Shown piece by piece: positions 1-8,536 of a stretch of DNA of 64,000 nt (position 1 is its first letter; every line of letters starts with the position of its first letter). This stretch comes from Halalkalibacter okhensis (GTDB taxonomy: Bacteria; Bacillota; Bacilli; Bacillales; Bacillaceae_D): assembly GCF_000787375.1 (NCBI RefSeq), contig NZ_JRJU01000004.1, forward strand, positions 62,001-126,000, read 5' to 3'. The position numbers were made by a program, and so were the translations under genes. The notes beneath the pieces were generated by a model that saw nothing but the letters and a program-made list of their open reading frames with translations, was not told where the DNA came from and did not search any database.

Positions 1-899
1 TAGCTTGATACTTCTTCAAATACGCCCCCCATACCTGAGACAACATTTTCTGTCGGTGGATCGGCGATGGGGATCCCATCCATCATTTTTTCTAATGCTG
101 TTTGGCTTCCACTATCAGCAGGGCGCTGAAACGCACGGATCGCTTCATGTTCTCCTCCTACTTCACTCCAGTTAATAATATCTCCTGAGTAGATGCCTTG
201 TATTTGTTCGACCGATAGCCCCGTTACTGGATTTTTTTTATTCACAAAAAAAACAAAGGCTTCTCTCCCTATCGGGGTCATTTCTAGCTCAATCCCACGC
301 TTTTTGGCTTGCTCCATTTGATGGTTCGATGGAGCGGCTATAAAGATCATATCTACTTTTCCGTTGAGTAGATTTTGAAATGCCTCCCCTGTTTGATTGG
401 ACATGACCTCACTTTGATGAACATCATATTCCTTTTCTGGATAGGTCGCGCGCGCAAAGGCTGAATAGACCGGATACAATGCCGTTGCTCCATCAAGAAT
501 AGGAAGTTCTCCTTCTATCATTACATTTGCAGGCTCATGTAAAATGACAACATTTGATTCATCATGAAACGGTTGATATCCATATAAATTGTAATCCTGA
601 TCACTGACCGTTACGATGCTTTTTTGATACCCTTCATATACCTCATTGATGGCAATCGCGATGAGGCACAATGTAAATAAGCTAATTAACGTAAGCTTCA
701 ACGTCTTTCGTTTCACTAAACGAAAGATGGCAGCAACAGCTACGATCATCAAACTGACCGTGACCACAACGATGAGTGGCGTATAAAATGTTATTCCACC
801 CATAAACAAACTAATAACTGCCCCTATATACCCAAGAAACCCTAAAGCCAGTACAACAATCAGTGCGAGAATCCCATTGAAGAATAAGTTTGTTTTCAT
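1..899 (-). CDS. PstS-like substrate-binding membrane protein (C-terminus off window)
   Basis: Reads leftward off the window edge; 299 codons are visible from an ATG at 899 preceded by GGAG. The first ~85 residues are three hydrophobic segments (two long helices, a short KRK loop, then a third). A periplasmic-binding-protein-type domain follows, including the stretches LPILDGATALYPVYSAFA and VFFVNKKNPV, then a serine-rich ADSGSQTALEKMM phosphate-loop-like motif. These are typical of PstS/PBP-like phosphate-binding proteins. A multi-span N-terminal anchor instead of a lipoprotein signal is unusual for PstS. No transporter genes are visible next to it, so an ABC role is inferred from the domain only. 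Confidence 0.75.
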   Translation of the reverse strand, partial: MKTNLFFNGILALIVVLALGFLGYIGAVISLFMGGITFYTPLIVVVTVSLMIVAVAAIFRLVKRKTLKLTLISLFTLCLIAIAINEVYEGYQKSIVTVSDQDYNLYGYQPFHDESNVVILHEPANVMIEGELPILDGATALYPVYSAFARATYPEKEYDVHQSEVMSNQTGEAFQNLLNGKVDMIFIAAPSNHQMEQAKKRGIELEMTPIGREAFVFFVNKKNPVTGLSVEQIQGIYSGDIINWSEVGGEHEAIRAFQRPADSGSQTALEKMMDGIPIADPPTENVVSGMGGVFEEVSS

Positions 900-951
900 T
901 AACTATCTCCTTATTAATCAGCCATTTACAAACCTATTCTCACCATACCAT

Positions 952-1254
952 AAAGGTCACTGAAAAGTGCTCGTTTATTTCTTGAAAAGGAGCTTTGATC
1001 TCGCTCCCGGGATGGGGGACACGCTTTCCGCAGGAGGGCGTTGAACTAACCGGCTGCGCCGGTGGATTTCAACCTGCCCTTTCCTCCTGCAGGAGTCGGT
1101 CCCCCATCCCGTCCGCTTGTTGAGAGGAAAGATAGAAATTCCCTACTTTTCAACGATCAAAAGAAACTAGGGGAAATAGCGCAAAGAAGGCAATGCAAAA
1201 GAAAAAAACGACTTTTTCAGTGCCCTCACGACTTTCACCTTTTTCAGTGACCTT
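952..1254. repeat. MITE-like palindromic element with terminal inverted repeats
   Basis: About 300 bp with near-identical terminal inverted repeats: AAGGTCACTGAAAA at 953-966, with its complement at 1241-1254. Inside is a second perfect 12-bp inverted repeat (1009-1020 and 1099-1110) and an apical ACCGG...CCGGT hairpin (1049-1063). It shares the words CGCTTTCCGC and GCAGGAGTC with the palindrome at 8421-8536. The core TTTTTCAGTGCCCTC at 1214-1228 recurs in the hairpin at 30757-30799. It contains no credible gene and fills the gap between the PstS-like gene and the NhaC gene. Confidence 0.7.
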
Positions 1255-1388
1255 GCCAGTGGCTGGAGCGCAGGTGAACAAACATGTTGCTTCCACCTAA
1301 TCCATAAAAACAACAAAGAATGCGAAAAACAGCCATTTAAAACAAAAGGGTCAACTTCTATTTGTTAGAAGCTGACCCTTCATCTTAC

Positions 1389-2987
1389 TTACGCATTAGC
1401 ACTCCATTTTCTTAAAACGATGACTGTTGCAACAAGTAGTGCAAAAGCGACCACTAAACTTAGTACTACGCTGGTGGTAAATCCTAATACGAGATAAGAG
1501 ATTACGGTAATGCCAGCTGCAATTAACGCATATGGAAGCTGGGTAACTACGTGATCAATATGATGACTTCCTGCTCCTGTTGAAGAAAGAATCGTCGTAT
1601 CTGAAATCGGAGAGCAGTGATCACCAAAGATCGAACCAGCTAGCACCGCCGCCATCATCGGTAAGATTAATGTAATATCAATTACTGCCGCCATCTCACC
1701 TGCAATCGGAAGTAACAAGCCAAACGTTCCCCAAGATGTCCCTGTTGAAAATGCCGCAAAACCAGCAATAATAAACAAAATCACTGGTAAGAACATTGGA
1801 TGCAGATTTGACTGTTCCACAAGTGATGCTAAATAGGTTCCCGTCCCTAAATCTCCAATGATCGAAATAAGTGTCCATGCAAAGAACAAAATGTAAATTG
1901 CTGGAAGCATCGACTTCATCCCGATGACCAATGAAGTTCCTAGACCTGTACCTGATTTTGGCTTAAACACATTCAAAATAAGTGCAATCGCTAAGCCAAA
2001 CAATCCACCATACACAAGAGCTGATGCAACATCTGTGTTCTCAAAGATCGTTAAAATCGTAACATCGCCTTCTGTTCCCTCAATACCCGTTGTGACCATA
2101 AAAAACACAGTACCTGCAATTAACGCAACGATTGGCCATACTAAGTCGCCAACCTTACCTTTTTCACTTGCTAAAATATCATCTTGCGATCCAGGAATCG
2201 GACCCAAGTTTGCATTAAACAATTCACCCGTTTTTTTCGCACGTTCTTCATGCGCCTTCATCGCACCAAAATCAAGATTGAACCATGCAACGGCTAAAAC
2301 AAGTCCAATCGCAACCAATGCATAAATGTTCATTGGAACCATAAGTAAAAAGGCTTGCAGCGCTTCATATTGAGTAACAGAGTGCGTCGCAAATATCCCT
2401 GCAATAATCGCGATAATGTAAGCTCCCCAACTTGAAATAGGCGCAATGACGCACATCGGTGCTGCCGTTGAATCGACTAAGTAGGCTAACTTAGCACGAG
2501 AGATACGGTGTCGATCCGTTAGCGGACGACTTACATTTCCAACAGTCAAACTATTAAAATAATCGTCAATGAAAATAATTAGTCCAAGAACAACTGTTAG
2601 TAATTGTGCTCCTACCCGCGTTCTCACGCGTTTCATCGCCCACTCTCCAAATGCTCTACTTCCGCCTGAACGGGTAATAAGTGCCGCCATCATGCCTAGC
2701 AATAATAGGAATAACACAATAAAAAATTCCCATGTATTTATGGCAAATCCTTCATCAATGATGGCACGAGTCACTGAACCGAATGTGACATGTTCCACAT
2801 CAAAGTCAAAGATGATCCCCATCACAATTCCATAAATATTCGCTGCTGCATCAAGCGGATTAAAGTTATTAACCATTAACGCCCCCACAATAGCACCTGT
2901 ACCTAGTGATAACAGGACTCTTCTCGTAAGAATAACCATCACAAGAGCTAAAATGGGAGGAACTAAAGATAAAATAGATGATTCCAT
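1389..2987 (-). CDS. NhaC-family transporter, lysine-riboswitch controlled
   Basis: A 532-residue polytopic membrane protein of the NhaC (Na+/H+ antiporter) family with at least ten hydrophobic segments; conserved parts include GSIFGDHCSPISDTT and STGTSWGTFG. The ATG at 2987 is chosen because TAGGAGGT lies 7 nt before it; a longer frame to 3074 would run back through the leader. The leader carries a lysine riboswitch and terminator. NhaC-type transporters behind L-boxes have been proposed as lysine carriers (often called LysW), so lysine transport coupled to Na+ or H+ is the likeliest role. Simple Na+/H+ exchange remains possible. It appears monocistronic. Confidence 0.88.
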   Translation of the reverse strand: MESSILSLVPPILALVMVILTRRVLLSLGTGAIVGALMVNNFNPLDAAANIYGIVMGIIFDFDVEHVTFGSVTRAIIDEGFAINTWEFFIVLFLLLLGMMAALITRSGGSRAFGEWAMKRVRTRVGAQLLTVVLGLIIFIDDYFNSLTVGNVSRPLTDRHRISRAKLAYLVDSTAAPMCVIAPISSWGAYIIAIIAGIFATHSVTQYEALQAFLLMVPMNIYALVAIGLVLAVAWFNLDFGAMKAHEERAKKTGELFNANLGPIPGSQDDILASEKGKVGDLVWPIVALIAGTVFFMVTTGIEGTEGDVTILTIFENTDVASALVYGGLFGLAIALILNVFKPKSGTGLGTSLVIGMKSMLPAIYILFFAWTLISIIGDLGTGTYLASLVEQSNLHPMFLPVILFIIAGFAAFSTGTSWGTFGLLLPIAGEMAAVIDITLILPMMAAVLAGSIFGDHCSPISDTTILSSTGAGSHHIDHVVTQLPYALIAAGITVISYLVLGFTTSVVLSLVVAFALLVATVIVLRKWSANA

Positions 2988-3128
2988 AATGATACCTCCT
3001 AAAAATGTATGGTAGTTACATAGATGAAGGACTAACGACAATAGAATAAGACAACTATGGGTTCTCCACACCAACGCAAAAAGAAGTGGAGTTTCAAGAA
3101 ACCACGTGCTTCGGTTCCTTCCCTATAG

Positions 3129-3158
3129 AAAAAGCGATAGTGGATAACCCACTATCGC
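3129..3158 (-). terminator. Riboswitch-associated intrinsic terminator
   Basis: Perfect 10-bp stem GCGATAGTGG/CCACTATCGC (3134-3143 and 3149-3158) with a 5-nt loop, followed on the minus strand by a run of five U. It lies between the lysine aptamer and the NhaC gene, the expected place for the expression platform. Confidence 0.88.
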
Positions 3159-3184
3159 CTAACATCCGCGCGTGAATCCCCATA

Positions 3185-3385
3185 ATCATGGTAGTCCTCC
3201 ATAACTTAGTTTGCTCCAAGTTATGACAGCTCTGCACTTATTCAATACAGATCCAGCAAAAGTATCCTGACCTCTACTTCCACTTCGGCGACGGCCCCTT
3301 TCTCTTTTCCTCAACGTTGTCATCCTCAGAAAAGCTACTATTAGCAATCGCGCCTCTACCTCATCGTAACAATGAGGCACCTCTA
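3185..3385 (-). ncRNA. Lysine riboswitch (L-box) aptamer
   Basis: The minus strand shows the L-box signature elements in order: GGTAGAGGCGCG (P1/P2 start), an AGTAG bulge, GAGGATGACAACGTTGAGG, GGGGCCGTCGCCGAAG (the loop-loop segment), TTGCTGG, a GTGCAGAGCTG segment, and a closing GGACTACC. A promoter lies just upstream and a terminator just downstream, so transcriptional attenuation by lysine is the likely mechanism. The match was recognised by eye, not by a covariance model. Confidence 0.9.
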
Positions 3386-3408
3386 TTTAATTACCAATTA
3401 CGGATGTT

Positions 3409-3438
3409 ATCATGTTTTTTCTATATTAGCAATGTCAA
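3409..3438 (-). promoter_or_regulatory. Candidate sigma-A promoter for the L-box transcript
   Basis: On the minus strand, TTGACA (3433-3438) is followed after 18 nt by CATGAT (3409-3414). It sits right after the stop of the dihydrofolate reductase gene and just before the aptamer, so the NhaC gene is probably transcribed independently of folA. Confidence 0.55.
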
Positions 3439-3448
3439 TTTCAACCAC

Positions 3449-3949
3449 TTAACGGGACTGTTTAGTTTCCCTTCTCTCATACGTACGAAACTCATGGCGA
3501 TACCGATTTTTTTCATCAACAACTCCTTCTTCCACACCAACGATCTCCCATTCAGCTCGATCGATTTCCGGAAAGAATGTATCTCCTTCAAAGCTCTCAT
3601 CAATGTATGTGACATACAGGCGGTCAACGTGATCCCAAAAAAGCATAAATACTTCCGTTCCACCAATAACAAAACACTCTTCTTCCTTTCTTGCTATCGA
3701 TAGTACTTCCTCAATCGTATTTACAACTTCACAGCCTTCTGCTTCATATTGCTCGTCCCTTGTTAACACAACATTTCTTCGATTTGGCAAAGGTCTCCCA
3801 ATCGACTCGAATGTTTTTCTTCCCATCACAATAGTATGGCCTGTCGTCACTTTTTTGAAATGCTTTAGGTCCGCGGGAAGATGCCATGGTAACTGATTTT
3901 CTTTTCCTATTACGCGGTTTTGATCCATTGCAACAACAAATGAAATCAT
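3449..3949 (-). CDS. folA: Dihydrofolate reductase
   Basis: A 166-residue cytosolic enzyme reducing dihydrofolate to tetrahydrofolate with NADPH, normal family length. The proton-donor acid is Asp27 in the LPWHLPADLKHF segment. The NADPH-binding GRKTFESIGRPLP and the C-terminal FVIGGTEVF motifs are present. The ATG has AAAGGAGAG upstream. In many Bacillaceae this gene directly follows thyA, but here thyA lies about 7 kb away (10549-11505) in its own unit, so the pair has been separated. The next transcript (L-box/NhaC) begins immediately after its stop. Confidence 0.97.
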   Translation of the reverse strand: MISFVVAMDQNRVIGKENQLPWHLPADLKHFKKVTTGHTIVMGRKTFESIGRPLPNRRNVVLTRDEQYEAEGCEVVNTIEEVLSIARKEEECFVIGGTEVFMLFWDHVDRLYVTYIDESFEGDTFFPEIDRAEWEIVGVEEGVVDEKNRYRHEFRTYERRETKQSR

Positions 3950-4145
3950 ATGTATACTCTCCTTTTATTCCCTGCTATGCTATTTTGTTTTATCGTATCA
4001 TATTTTTCTCATCCGACAATATGATTGATGTACCAAAGGTCAAATCGAATTGTTTCGACATTATCGCATTTGTTAATAATAGTCTTTCTTTCTCACTCTT
4101 TTTTATTGCCGTTAACCCATTTTACCTATTTTTCCTTTTTCTAGG

Positions 4146-4175
4146 TTGACAATGACATACATGAGAACTTATAAT
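4146..4175 (+). promoter_or_regulatory. Strong sigma-A promoter
   Basis: Perfect TTGACA (4146-4151) and perfect TATAAT (4170-4175) separated by 18 nt, about 60 nt upstream of the small Fbp_A-like gene. Confidence 0.8.
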
Positions 4176-4235
4176 TATAAATGAAAACGCTTACAACTTA
4201 TTTCGGTACTATTTTGCCAAAAGGGGAGTGTTCGT

Positions 4236-4409
4236 ATGTCCTTTAAAACATTGTCTCATATCGATAAAGAACAAATTATCGATACCCTTTTAGAAAATCA
4301 ATTTTTCAAAATGCCTGATGGCCGTCAATTATATGAAGCTACAGAAGAAGAGTTGAGGTTACTTATATGCTCTGAAATTGAACAAGGGAACCACAACACA
4401 TTTTTATAA
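4236..4409 (+). CDS. Fbp_A-like small protein
   Basis: A 57-residue protein with GGGGAG upstream of its ATG and a consensus promoter ahead of it. The middle reads KMPDGRQLYEATEEELRLLI, which closely fits the short domain of the Fur-regulated basic protein A family of Bacillus, where such proteins take part in iron-sparing responses. No clear Fur box was found, so iron control is not supported here. A bidirectional terminator follows. Function is inferred from family resemblance only. Confidence 0.65.
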   Translation: MSFKTLSHIDKEQIIDTLLENQFFKMPDGRQLYEATEEELRLLICSEIEQGNHNTFL

Positions 4410-4418
4410 CATACAATT

Positions 4419-4463
4419 GGGTGTGTCCCCAAAGGTCAAAAACAGACTCTTTAGGACACACCC
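4419..4463. terminator. Bidirectional terminator between Fbp_A-like gene and galE
   Basis: Ten-bp inverted repeat GGGTGTGTCC (4419-4428) and GGACACACCC (4454-4463), followed by TTTCATTTTT on the plus strand. It separates two convergent genes. Confidence 0.7.
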
Positions 4464-4471
4464 TTTCATTT

Positions 4472-5479
4472 TTATTTATATCCGTCTGGATTGTTTTCTT
4501 GCCATCTCCACGAATCAGCACACATTTCTTCGATTCCTTTATCTGCACTCCAGCCTAACTCTTCTTTTGCCTTAGAAGGATCAGCATAACAAATACCCAC
4601 ATCACCAGGTCTGCGCTCAACTATTGAATAGGGTACGTCACGATTAGAAGCTTTCTTAAAAGCTTCAACCATCTCAATGACACTATAGCCATTTCCTGTC
4701 CCAAGATTATAAGCGTGTGCCCCTGTAGTTGTCACGATCTTTTCAAGTGCTTTTAAGTGCCCTTTGGCAAGATCTACGACATGAATATAGTCTCGCACTC
4801 CTGTACCGTCTACTGTCGGATAATCGTTCCCAAATACCTTTAACTCATTTAACTTTCCTACAGCCACTTGGGTAATAAATGGCATTAAGTTATTTGGAAT
4901 TCCATTAGGATCTTCTCCAATTCGACCACTATGGTGGGCACCAATTGGATTAAAGTAACGCAGCAATGCAATGCTCCATTCTTTATCTGACACGTACACA
5001 TCTCGTAAAATCTCCTCAATCATCAGTTTGGTACGACCGTATGGGTTCGTAGCACTAAGCGGGAAATCCTCTAAAATGGGTACACGATCCGGCAGACCAT
5101 ACACCGTTGCTGAAGAACTGAAGACGATGTTTTTAACACCATATGCTTGCATTAGTTCACAAAGAACCAATGTACCTGTAATATTCGTATGATAATAATG
5201 AAGTGGAATTTCAACTGACTCCCCTACCGCCTTTAAGCCTGCGAAGTGAACAACCGCTTTTATATTGTGTTCAACGAAAACCTTTTCTAAAGCAGCCTTG
5301 TCTAGCAAATCTACTTCATAAAACGGGAAATCCTGTCCACTTAACTCTTTAATCCGATCAACTGATTCATATTTGCTATTTGAAAAATTGTCCACAACGA
5401 CAATGTCATAACCTGCATTTAAAAGCTCTACACATGTATGGCTTCCAATATAACCTGCTCCACCTGTTACCAATATCAC
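4472..5479 (-). CDS. galE: UDP-glucose 4-epimerase
   Basis: A 335-residue extended SDR enzyme interconverting UDP-glucose and UDP-galactose. The N-terminal [14 protein letters not shown]-binding motif (residues 4-14), the serine-rich FSSSATVYG strand and catalytic Tyr147/Lys151 (PYGRTK) are all visible. A GTG at 5479 is preferred because GGAGTGGG lies at proper spacing and the protein then begins directly with MILVTGG. An in-frame ATG at 5494 would add five residues (MEWVW) and has poor spacing. It stands alone, without galK or galT, so surface polysaccharide precursor supply is more likely than galactose catabolism. Confidence 0.95.
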   Translation of the reverse strand: MILVTGGAGYIGSHTCVELLNAGYDIVVVDNFSNSKYESVDRIKELSGQDFPFYEVDLLDKAALEKVFVEHNIKAVVHFAGLKAVGESVEIPLHYYHTNITGTLVLCELMQAYGVKNIVFSSSATVYGLPDRVPILEDFPLSATNPYGRTKLMIEEILRDVYVSDKEWSIALLRYFNPIGAHHSGRIGEDPNGIPNNLMPFITQVAVGKLNELKVFGNDYPTVDGTGVRDYIHVVDLAKGHLKALEKIVTTTGAHAYNLGTGNGYSVIEMVEAFKKASNRDVPYSIVERRPGDVGICYADPSKAKEELGWSADKGIEEMCADSWRWQENNPDGYK

Positions 5480-5593
5480 CCAAACCCACTCCATTCATCA
5501 AAGTCCCAAAATGACGTATTTCTCTTGGTAATATCTTACCATATTGCTACTTGCTTTAATAGAATGAGTGAGTAGGCCACAGGAAAAGTCCTT

Positions 5594-5707
5594 TTAGAAG
5601 ATTCGAGGAAGCCATTTTATCCAGCCTGCAATGGATAGCCAAAGTGGAATACTTAACGCAATTCCCCAAAATAACCCGACAAATATGTTTCCATCATACT
5701 GTTCCAT
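5594..5707 (-). CDS. Small single-span membrane protein
   Basis: A 37-codon frame with an excellent CTAGGAGG ribosome binding site. The product has an acidic N-terminus (MEQYDGN), one hydrophobic helix rich in W, F, I and L, and a short basic tail ending KWLPRIF. No family is recognised. The strong ribosome binding site and coherent membrane pattern argue that it is real. Confidence 0.55.
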   Translation of the reverse strand: MEQYDGNIFVGLFWGIALSIPLWLSIAGWIKWLPRIF

Positions 5708-6016
5708 TGAACCAACCTCCTAGTTGTATTAGTCTTGGCAGTTTACGGAAATTTCAAACGAGGAACTTTGCTCATGTATTCATTGTTTAAAATCAGCAAT
5801 GATGACTACACTGATAACAAAAGAAGCATCTAGTTGATTAGGGCTTAACGAGCTGTCTTTCACACAAAGCCAACACAGAGCTTATTCATTTGTATTCGGT
5901 TGTACGTTTGAGTATCTATTTTACTTAAGAAATTGACTATTTTTTAATGCACTAAATCGCTTTTTAAAGGGCTAGCCTTATTATTGCTTAACATCCAATT
6001 TAACTAGGAGGATTCT
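5708..6016. other. Intergenic region, about 300 bp
   Basis: AT-rich spacer between divergent small genes. A TTGACT at 5936 could be part of the promoter for the gene at 6017, but no well-spaced -10 box is obvious. No gene, repeat or RNA motif was recognised. Confidence 0.4.
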
Positions 6017-6475
6017 ATGATTAAAGCAATTATGTTCGGAGTATTTTTTGTTTTTCTTTGTGTTGCGATTCCTAGTTTTTTAGGCTTTTATCACAGTTCC
6101 AACGAAACACCCGAACAAGAAAGTGCATACAATCATGAACATCAAATGGCAGAGGAAACGAAAACAAAATCTGAATCCTCTAGCTCATTAAATGAGGAAA
6201 CAGACACTTTCTATGACGATGAATCAAACGAACAGGCTAATACAGAGGTATCAAGTGACGACCTCGTTTTTTCTAATAGAGATGAGGCTATTGAAGCTGT
6301 ATTAGAGAGGTTTTCACTGACTGAATTAATTAGCATTTTTAGTAGTGTCAGAAATGGCGTTGATGACAAAAAGCGCGATGAAATCGTGGAGAAATTGCAA
6401 GAGCAATTTTCTGATGAAGAGATTGAAGCGTTAAAAGTAATTGGGTTTGCTGAGTTAGAAAAAGTCCTACAGTAA
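6017..6475 (+). CDS. Membrane-anchored acidic hypothetical protein
   Basis: A 152-residue protein with TAGGAGGA before the ATG. Residues 1-25 form a hydrophobic signal anchor (MIKAIMFGVFFVFLCVAIPS). An acidic, serine/glutamate-rich linker of about 60 residues follows. A helical C-terminal domain (about 90-152; RDEAIEAVLERFSLTELI, then KKRDEIVEKLQEQFSDEEIEA) ends it. It is probably extracytoplasmic, tethered by the N-terminal helix. No enzymatic motif is visible and no function is assigned. Confidence 0.8.
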   Translation: MIKAIMFGVFFVFLCVAIPSFLGFYHSSNETPEQESAYNHEHQMAEETKTKSESSSSLNEETDTFYDDESNEQANTEVSSDDLVFSNRDEAIEAVLERFSLTELISIFSSVRNGVDDKKRDEIVEKLQEQFSDEEIEALKVIGFAELEKVLQ

Positions 6476-6494
6476 CCCTTTATAGGAACAAAGC

Positions 6495-6531
6495 GAAAAC
6501 GCCAGAGTTCAGCTTTACTCTAGGCGTTTTC
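6495..6531. terminator. Bidirectional terminator
   Basis: Stem GAAAACGCCAGAGT (6495-6508) and ACTCTAGGCGTTTTC (6517-6531) between convergent genes; A/T-rich on both flanks. Confidence 0.75.
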
Positions 6532-6546
6532 TCTAACCAATTTGGT

Positions 6547-7533
6547 CTATACACTTTGTTCTTTTTGGATTCGTGATATAGGTGTTTGTTTTGTTTTCAT
6601 TTTTTTCGTGAAATAGCTATGCAAAAGCATTCCAATCACAATAAGGCTCATCCCGATCATTGCTACTCCATTTGGTAAAGGAGTTGAGAGCAAAGCGATT
6701 TCCCCCATTAAAACAAAAAGGACTTGAGTCGATTGGGTTGCTTCAACAGCTGCCAGCTTCTTTTGGTTTCCTCTTACCCTGTCCGTAGCAATAAAAAACA
6801 ACGTCGTTGCAATAACACCTGAGCTAATGGCAACAATAAAGGATTGCAGGACTTGATCAGACGAAGGAGCTCCAACCTGAATAAAGGCAACGAAGCTTAG
6901 CACAAGCCAAAAAGGAATGGTGACTAATGTCATTCCAAATACACGTTGAAATGTATCTAGTCGCCCGTTACAAACTTCCATCATTTTTCGGTTTCCAAGT
7001 GGGTACGCAATCGCTGCAAGCATGACAGGAAGAACACCCATCAGTGCTGTTTGCAGCGATACGCTATTTGCATTTTGTAGTTGCATGAGCGCTACACCAA
7101 GCAAGATCATTAACGAAATGCAAAGCGCTCCCAATGGAACCCTTTGCCTAACTTTTTGAATTCCGTCGTTTGTTTGAACCGATTCAAAAAAGAGCGGAGC
7201 CAACAACGTCCCTGCTACAATTACCAACTGCCAAGTTCCAGCTACGAGCCAACCTGGCCCATAGGCAGCTGCATACGTGATTGGTGCATAAAACAAAACA
7301 AACCCAACAAAACTCCAACCAAACCATGGAATCGGATTCCTTCTGATTTCAACAAACGTTTGTTTAATATTGTTCCGAAACAAAACAATAAGTAACAAAA
7401 AGGGGAGCATAAATAGAAACCGTAATGATGAACTCCACATCCAACTCCCCCCCGCTAATTCCATTGATCGGTTCAGGATAAATGTAACCGCAAAAAACAT
7501 CGCAGCAAATAATCCAAGCATAATTTCCTTCAT
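6547..7533 (-). CDS. DMT-superfamily multidrug resistance efflux transporter
   Basis: A 328-residue integral membrane protein with about ten hydrophobic segments, in two EamA-like halves, matching the multidrug-resistance efflux (EmrE-like, drug/metabolite) family of Bacillus. The ATG at 7533 has GGAAGGTGAG upstream; an in-frame ATG at 7557 lacks one. It is divergently transcribed from an XRE-cupin regulator across 145 bp containing a palindromic site. This arrangement suggests regulated export of a small molecule, whose identity cannot be read from sequence. Confidence 0.85.
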   Translation of the reverse strand: MKEIMLGLFAAMFFAVTFILNRSMELAGGSWMWSSSLRFLFMLPFLLLIVLFRNNIKQTFVEIRRNPIPWFGWSFVGFVLFYAPITYAAAYGPGWLVAGTWQLVIVAGTLLAPLFFESVQTNDGIQKVRQRVPLGALCISLMILLGVALMQLQNANSVSLQTALMGVLPVMLAAIAYPLGNRKMMEVCNGRLDTFQRVFGMTLVTIPFWLVLSFVAFIQVGAPSSDQVLQSFIVAISSGVIATTLFFIATDRVRGNQKKLAAVEATQSTQVLFVLMGEIALLSTPLPNGVAMIGMSLIVIGMLLHSYFTKKMKTKQTPISRIQKEQSV

Positions 7534-7578
7534 ATTCTCACCTTCCCAAACGAGCAACAGTTATATTATAATATACTA

Positions 7579-7590
7579 ATAGTTAACTAT
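7579..7590. promoter_or_regulatory. Palindromic candidate operator
   Basis: Perfect 12-bp palindrome ATAGTTAACTAT embedded in a TA-rich tract (7561-7598) between the divergent transporter and XRE regulator genes. It is a reasonable candidate binding site for the adjacent regulator. Confidence 0.45.
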
Positions 7591-7678
7591 AATATACCCC
7601 TAATTTCGGAAAAAATCTACCTATATATTTTAGGAAACAGCTGATCAAGGAATCAAAGGAAAAAAGGAGGGATAATCT

Positions 7679-8257
7679 TTGGAGAAATCACAGCAAACAG
7701 ATGCGGAAACATTAGCGAAACAAGTTGGATTAACCTTAAGGAGAATTAGGCAAGAACGTGGACTAAGCTTGCAACAATTAGCTGATGTCACTACGGTTAG
7801 CAAACTTACTTTAGGAAAAATTGAGCGCGGTGAAGCAAACCCTTCGTTAGCTGTCATTTGGAAAATCGCCAACGGTCTTGAAATTCCGATATCTCTTTTG
7901 TTAAATGAACACAATGAGATCAAGATTTCACGTAAACATAAAGGAAATAAAGTTGTAAGTGCTAATGAAGCCTGTACATTAGAGCCGATGTTTGACATTT
8001 CGACATTCGGATCAAGTGAAATTCACAGAGCATTCCTTAAACCCAAAAGTGAATACCACCCAGGTGCCCATCAATTAGGTGTCGTAGAATATGTTACAGT
8101 CATGTGCGGAGAAATGATCATCAAAATCGATGATGAACCATTCCACCTGTTTGAATACGACTCGATTAAATTTAATGGGGATAAGGAGCATACCTATATA
8201 AACCCTACAAATGAGACAACTGTCCTCCACTTTGTCATGACCTACTCAAAGTCGTAA
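7679..8257 (+). CDS. XRE-family regulator with C-terminal cupin domain
   Basis: A 192-residue DNA-binding protein. An N-terminal helix-turn-helix (about residues 14-70; LRRIRQERGLSLQQLADVT, then SKLTLGKIERGEANPSL) is followed by a cupin_2-like beta-barrel (about 110-190) with an EYHPGAHQLG segment for ligand sensing. A TTG start is supported by AAAGGAGGG. It lies head-to-head with the drug/metabolite transporter, which it probably represses or activates. This HTH-cupin layout is common in regulators of amino-acid or toxic-compound exporters. Confidence 0.88.
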   Translation: MEKSQQTDAETLAKQVGLTLRRIRQERGLSLQQLADVTTVSKLTLGKIERGEANPSLAVIWKIANGLEIPISLLLNEHNEIKISRKHKGNKVVSANEACTLEPMFDISTFGSSEIHRAFLKPKSEYHPGAHQLGVVEYVTVMCGEMIIKIDDEPFHLFEYDSIKFNGDKEHTYINPTNETTVLHFVMTYSKS

Positions 8258-8420
8258 GTCAACAAGAAAGCTTTTAAATGCTAGTGGCACTGAAATAGGT
8301 TGGACTTCTATTTTTGGTGCCATCCGAAACCATGTCGTTTGACCTCTTTCATCAAATAAAAAAGCCACTAGCACTGCAGAAAACAGGAATTTTCTTACAT
8401 AAGTCGATGGGGAACCAGCC

Positions 8421-8536
8421 GCAGGGGAATGACACTCCGCTTTCCGCGGGTGCCCGGTGAGCCTCCTCGGCTGTCGCCTGCGGGGTCTCACACGTGGGTC
8501 ACTGGTCCCGCAGGAGTCTCCGTGTCATTCCCCTGC
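8421..8536. repeat. Bacillaceae-type intergenic palindromic repeat
   Basis: Begins and ends with a perfect 15-bp inverted repeat (8421-8435 and 8522-8536). The G+C-rich interior includes CGCTTTCCGC and GCAGGAGTC, which also occur in the element at 952-1254. Related palindromes are widespread in Bacillaceae intergenic DNA, with no settled function. It overlaps the broken 3' end of the transposase remnant. Confidence 0.75.

Noticed and set aside
1062-1250. 62-codon plus-strand frame inside the MITE-like element
   Set aside because: It lies entirely in palindromic DNA and has no ribosome binding site.
4152-4190. Fur box in front of the Fbp_A-like gene
   Set aside because: The AT-rich sequence does not match the 7-1-7 Fur consensus on inspection.
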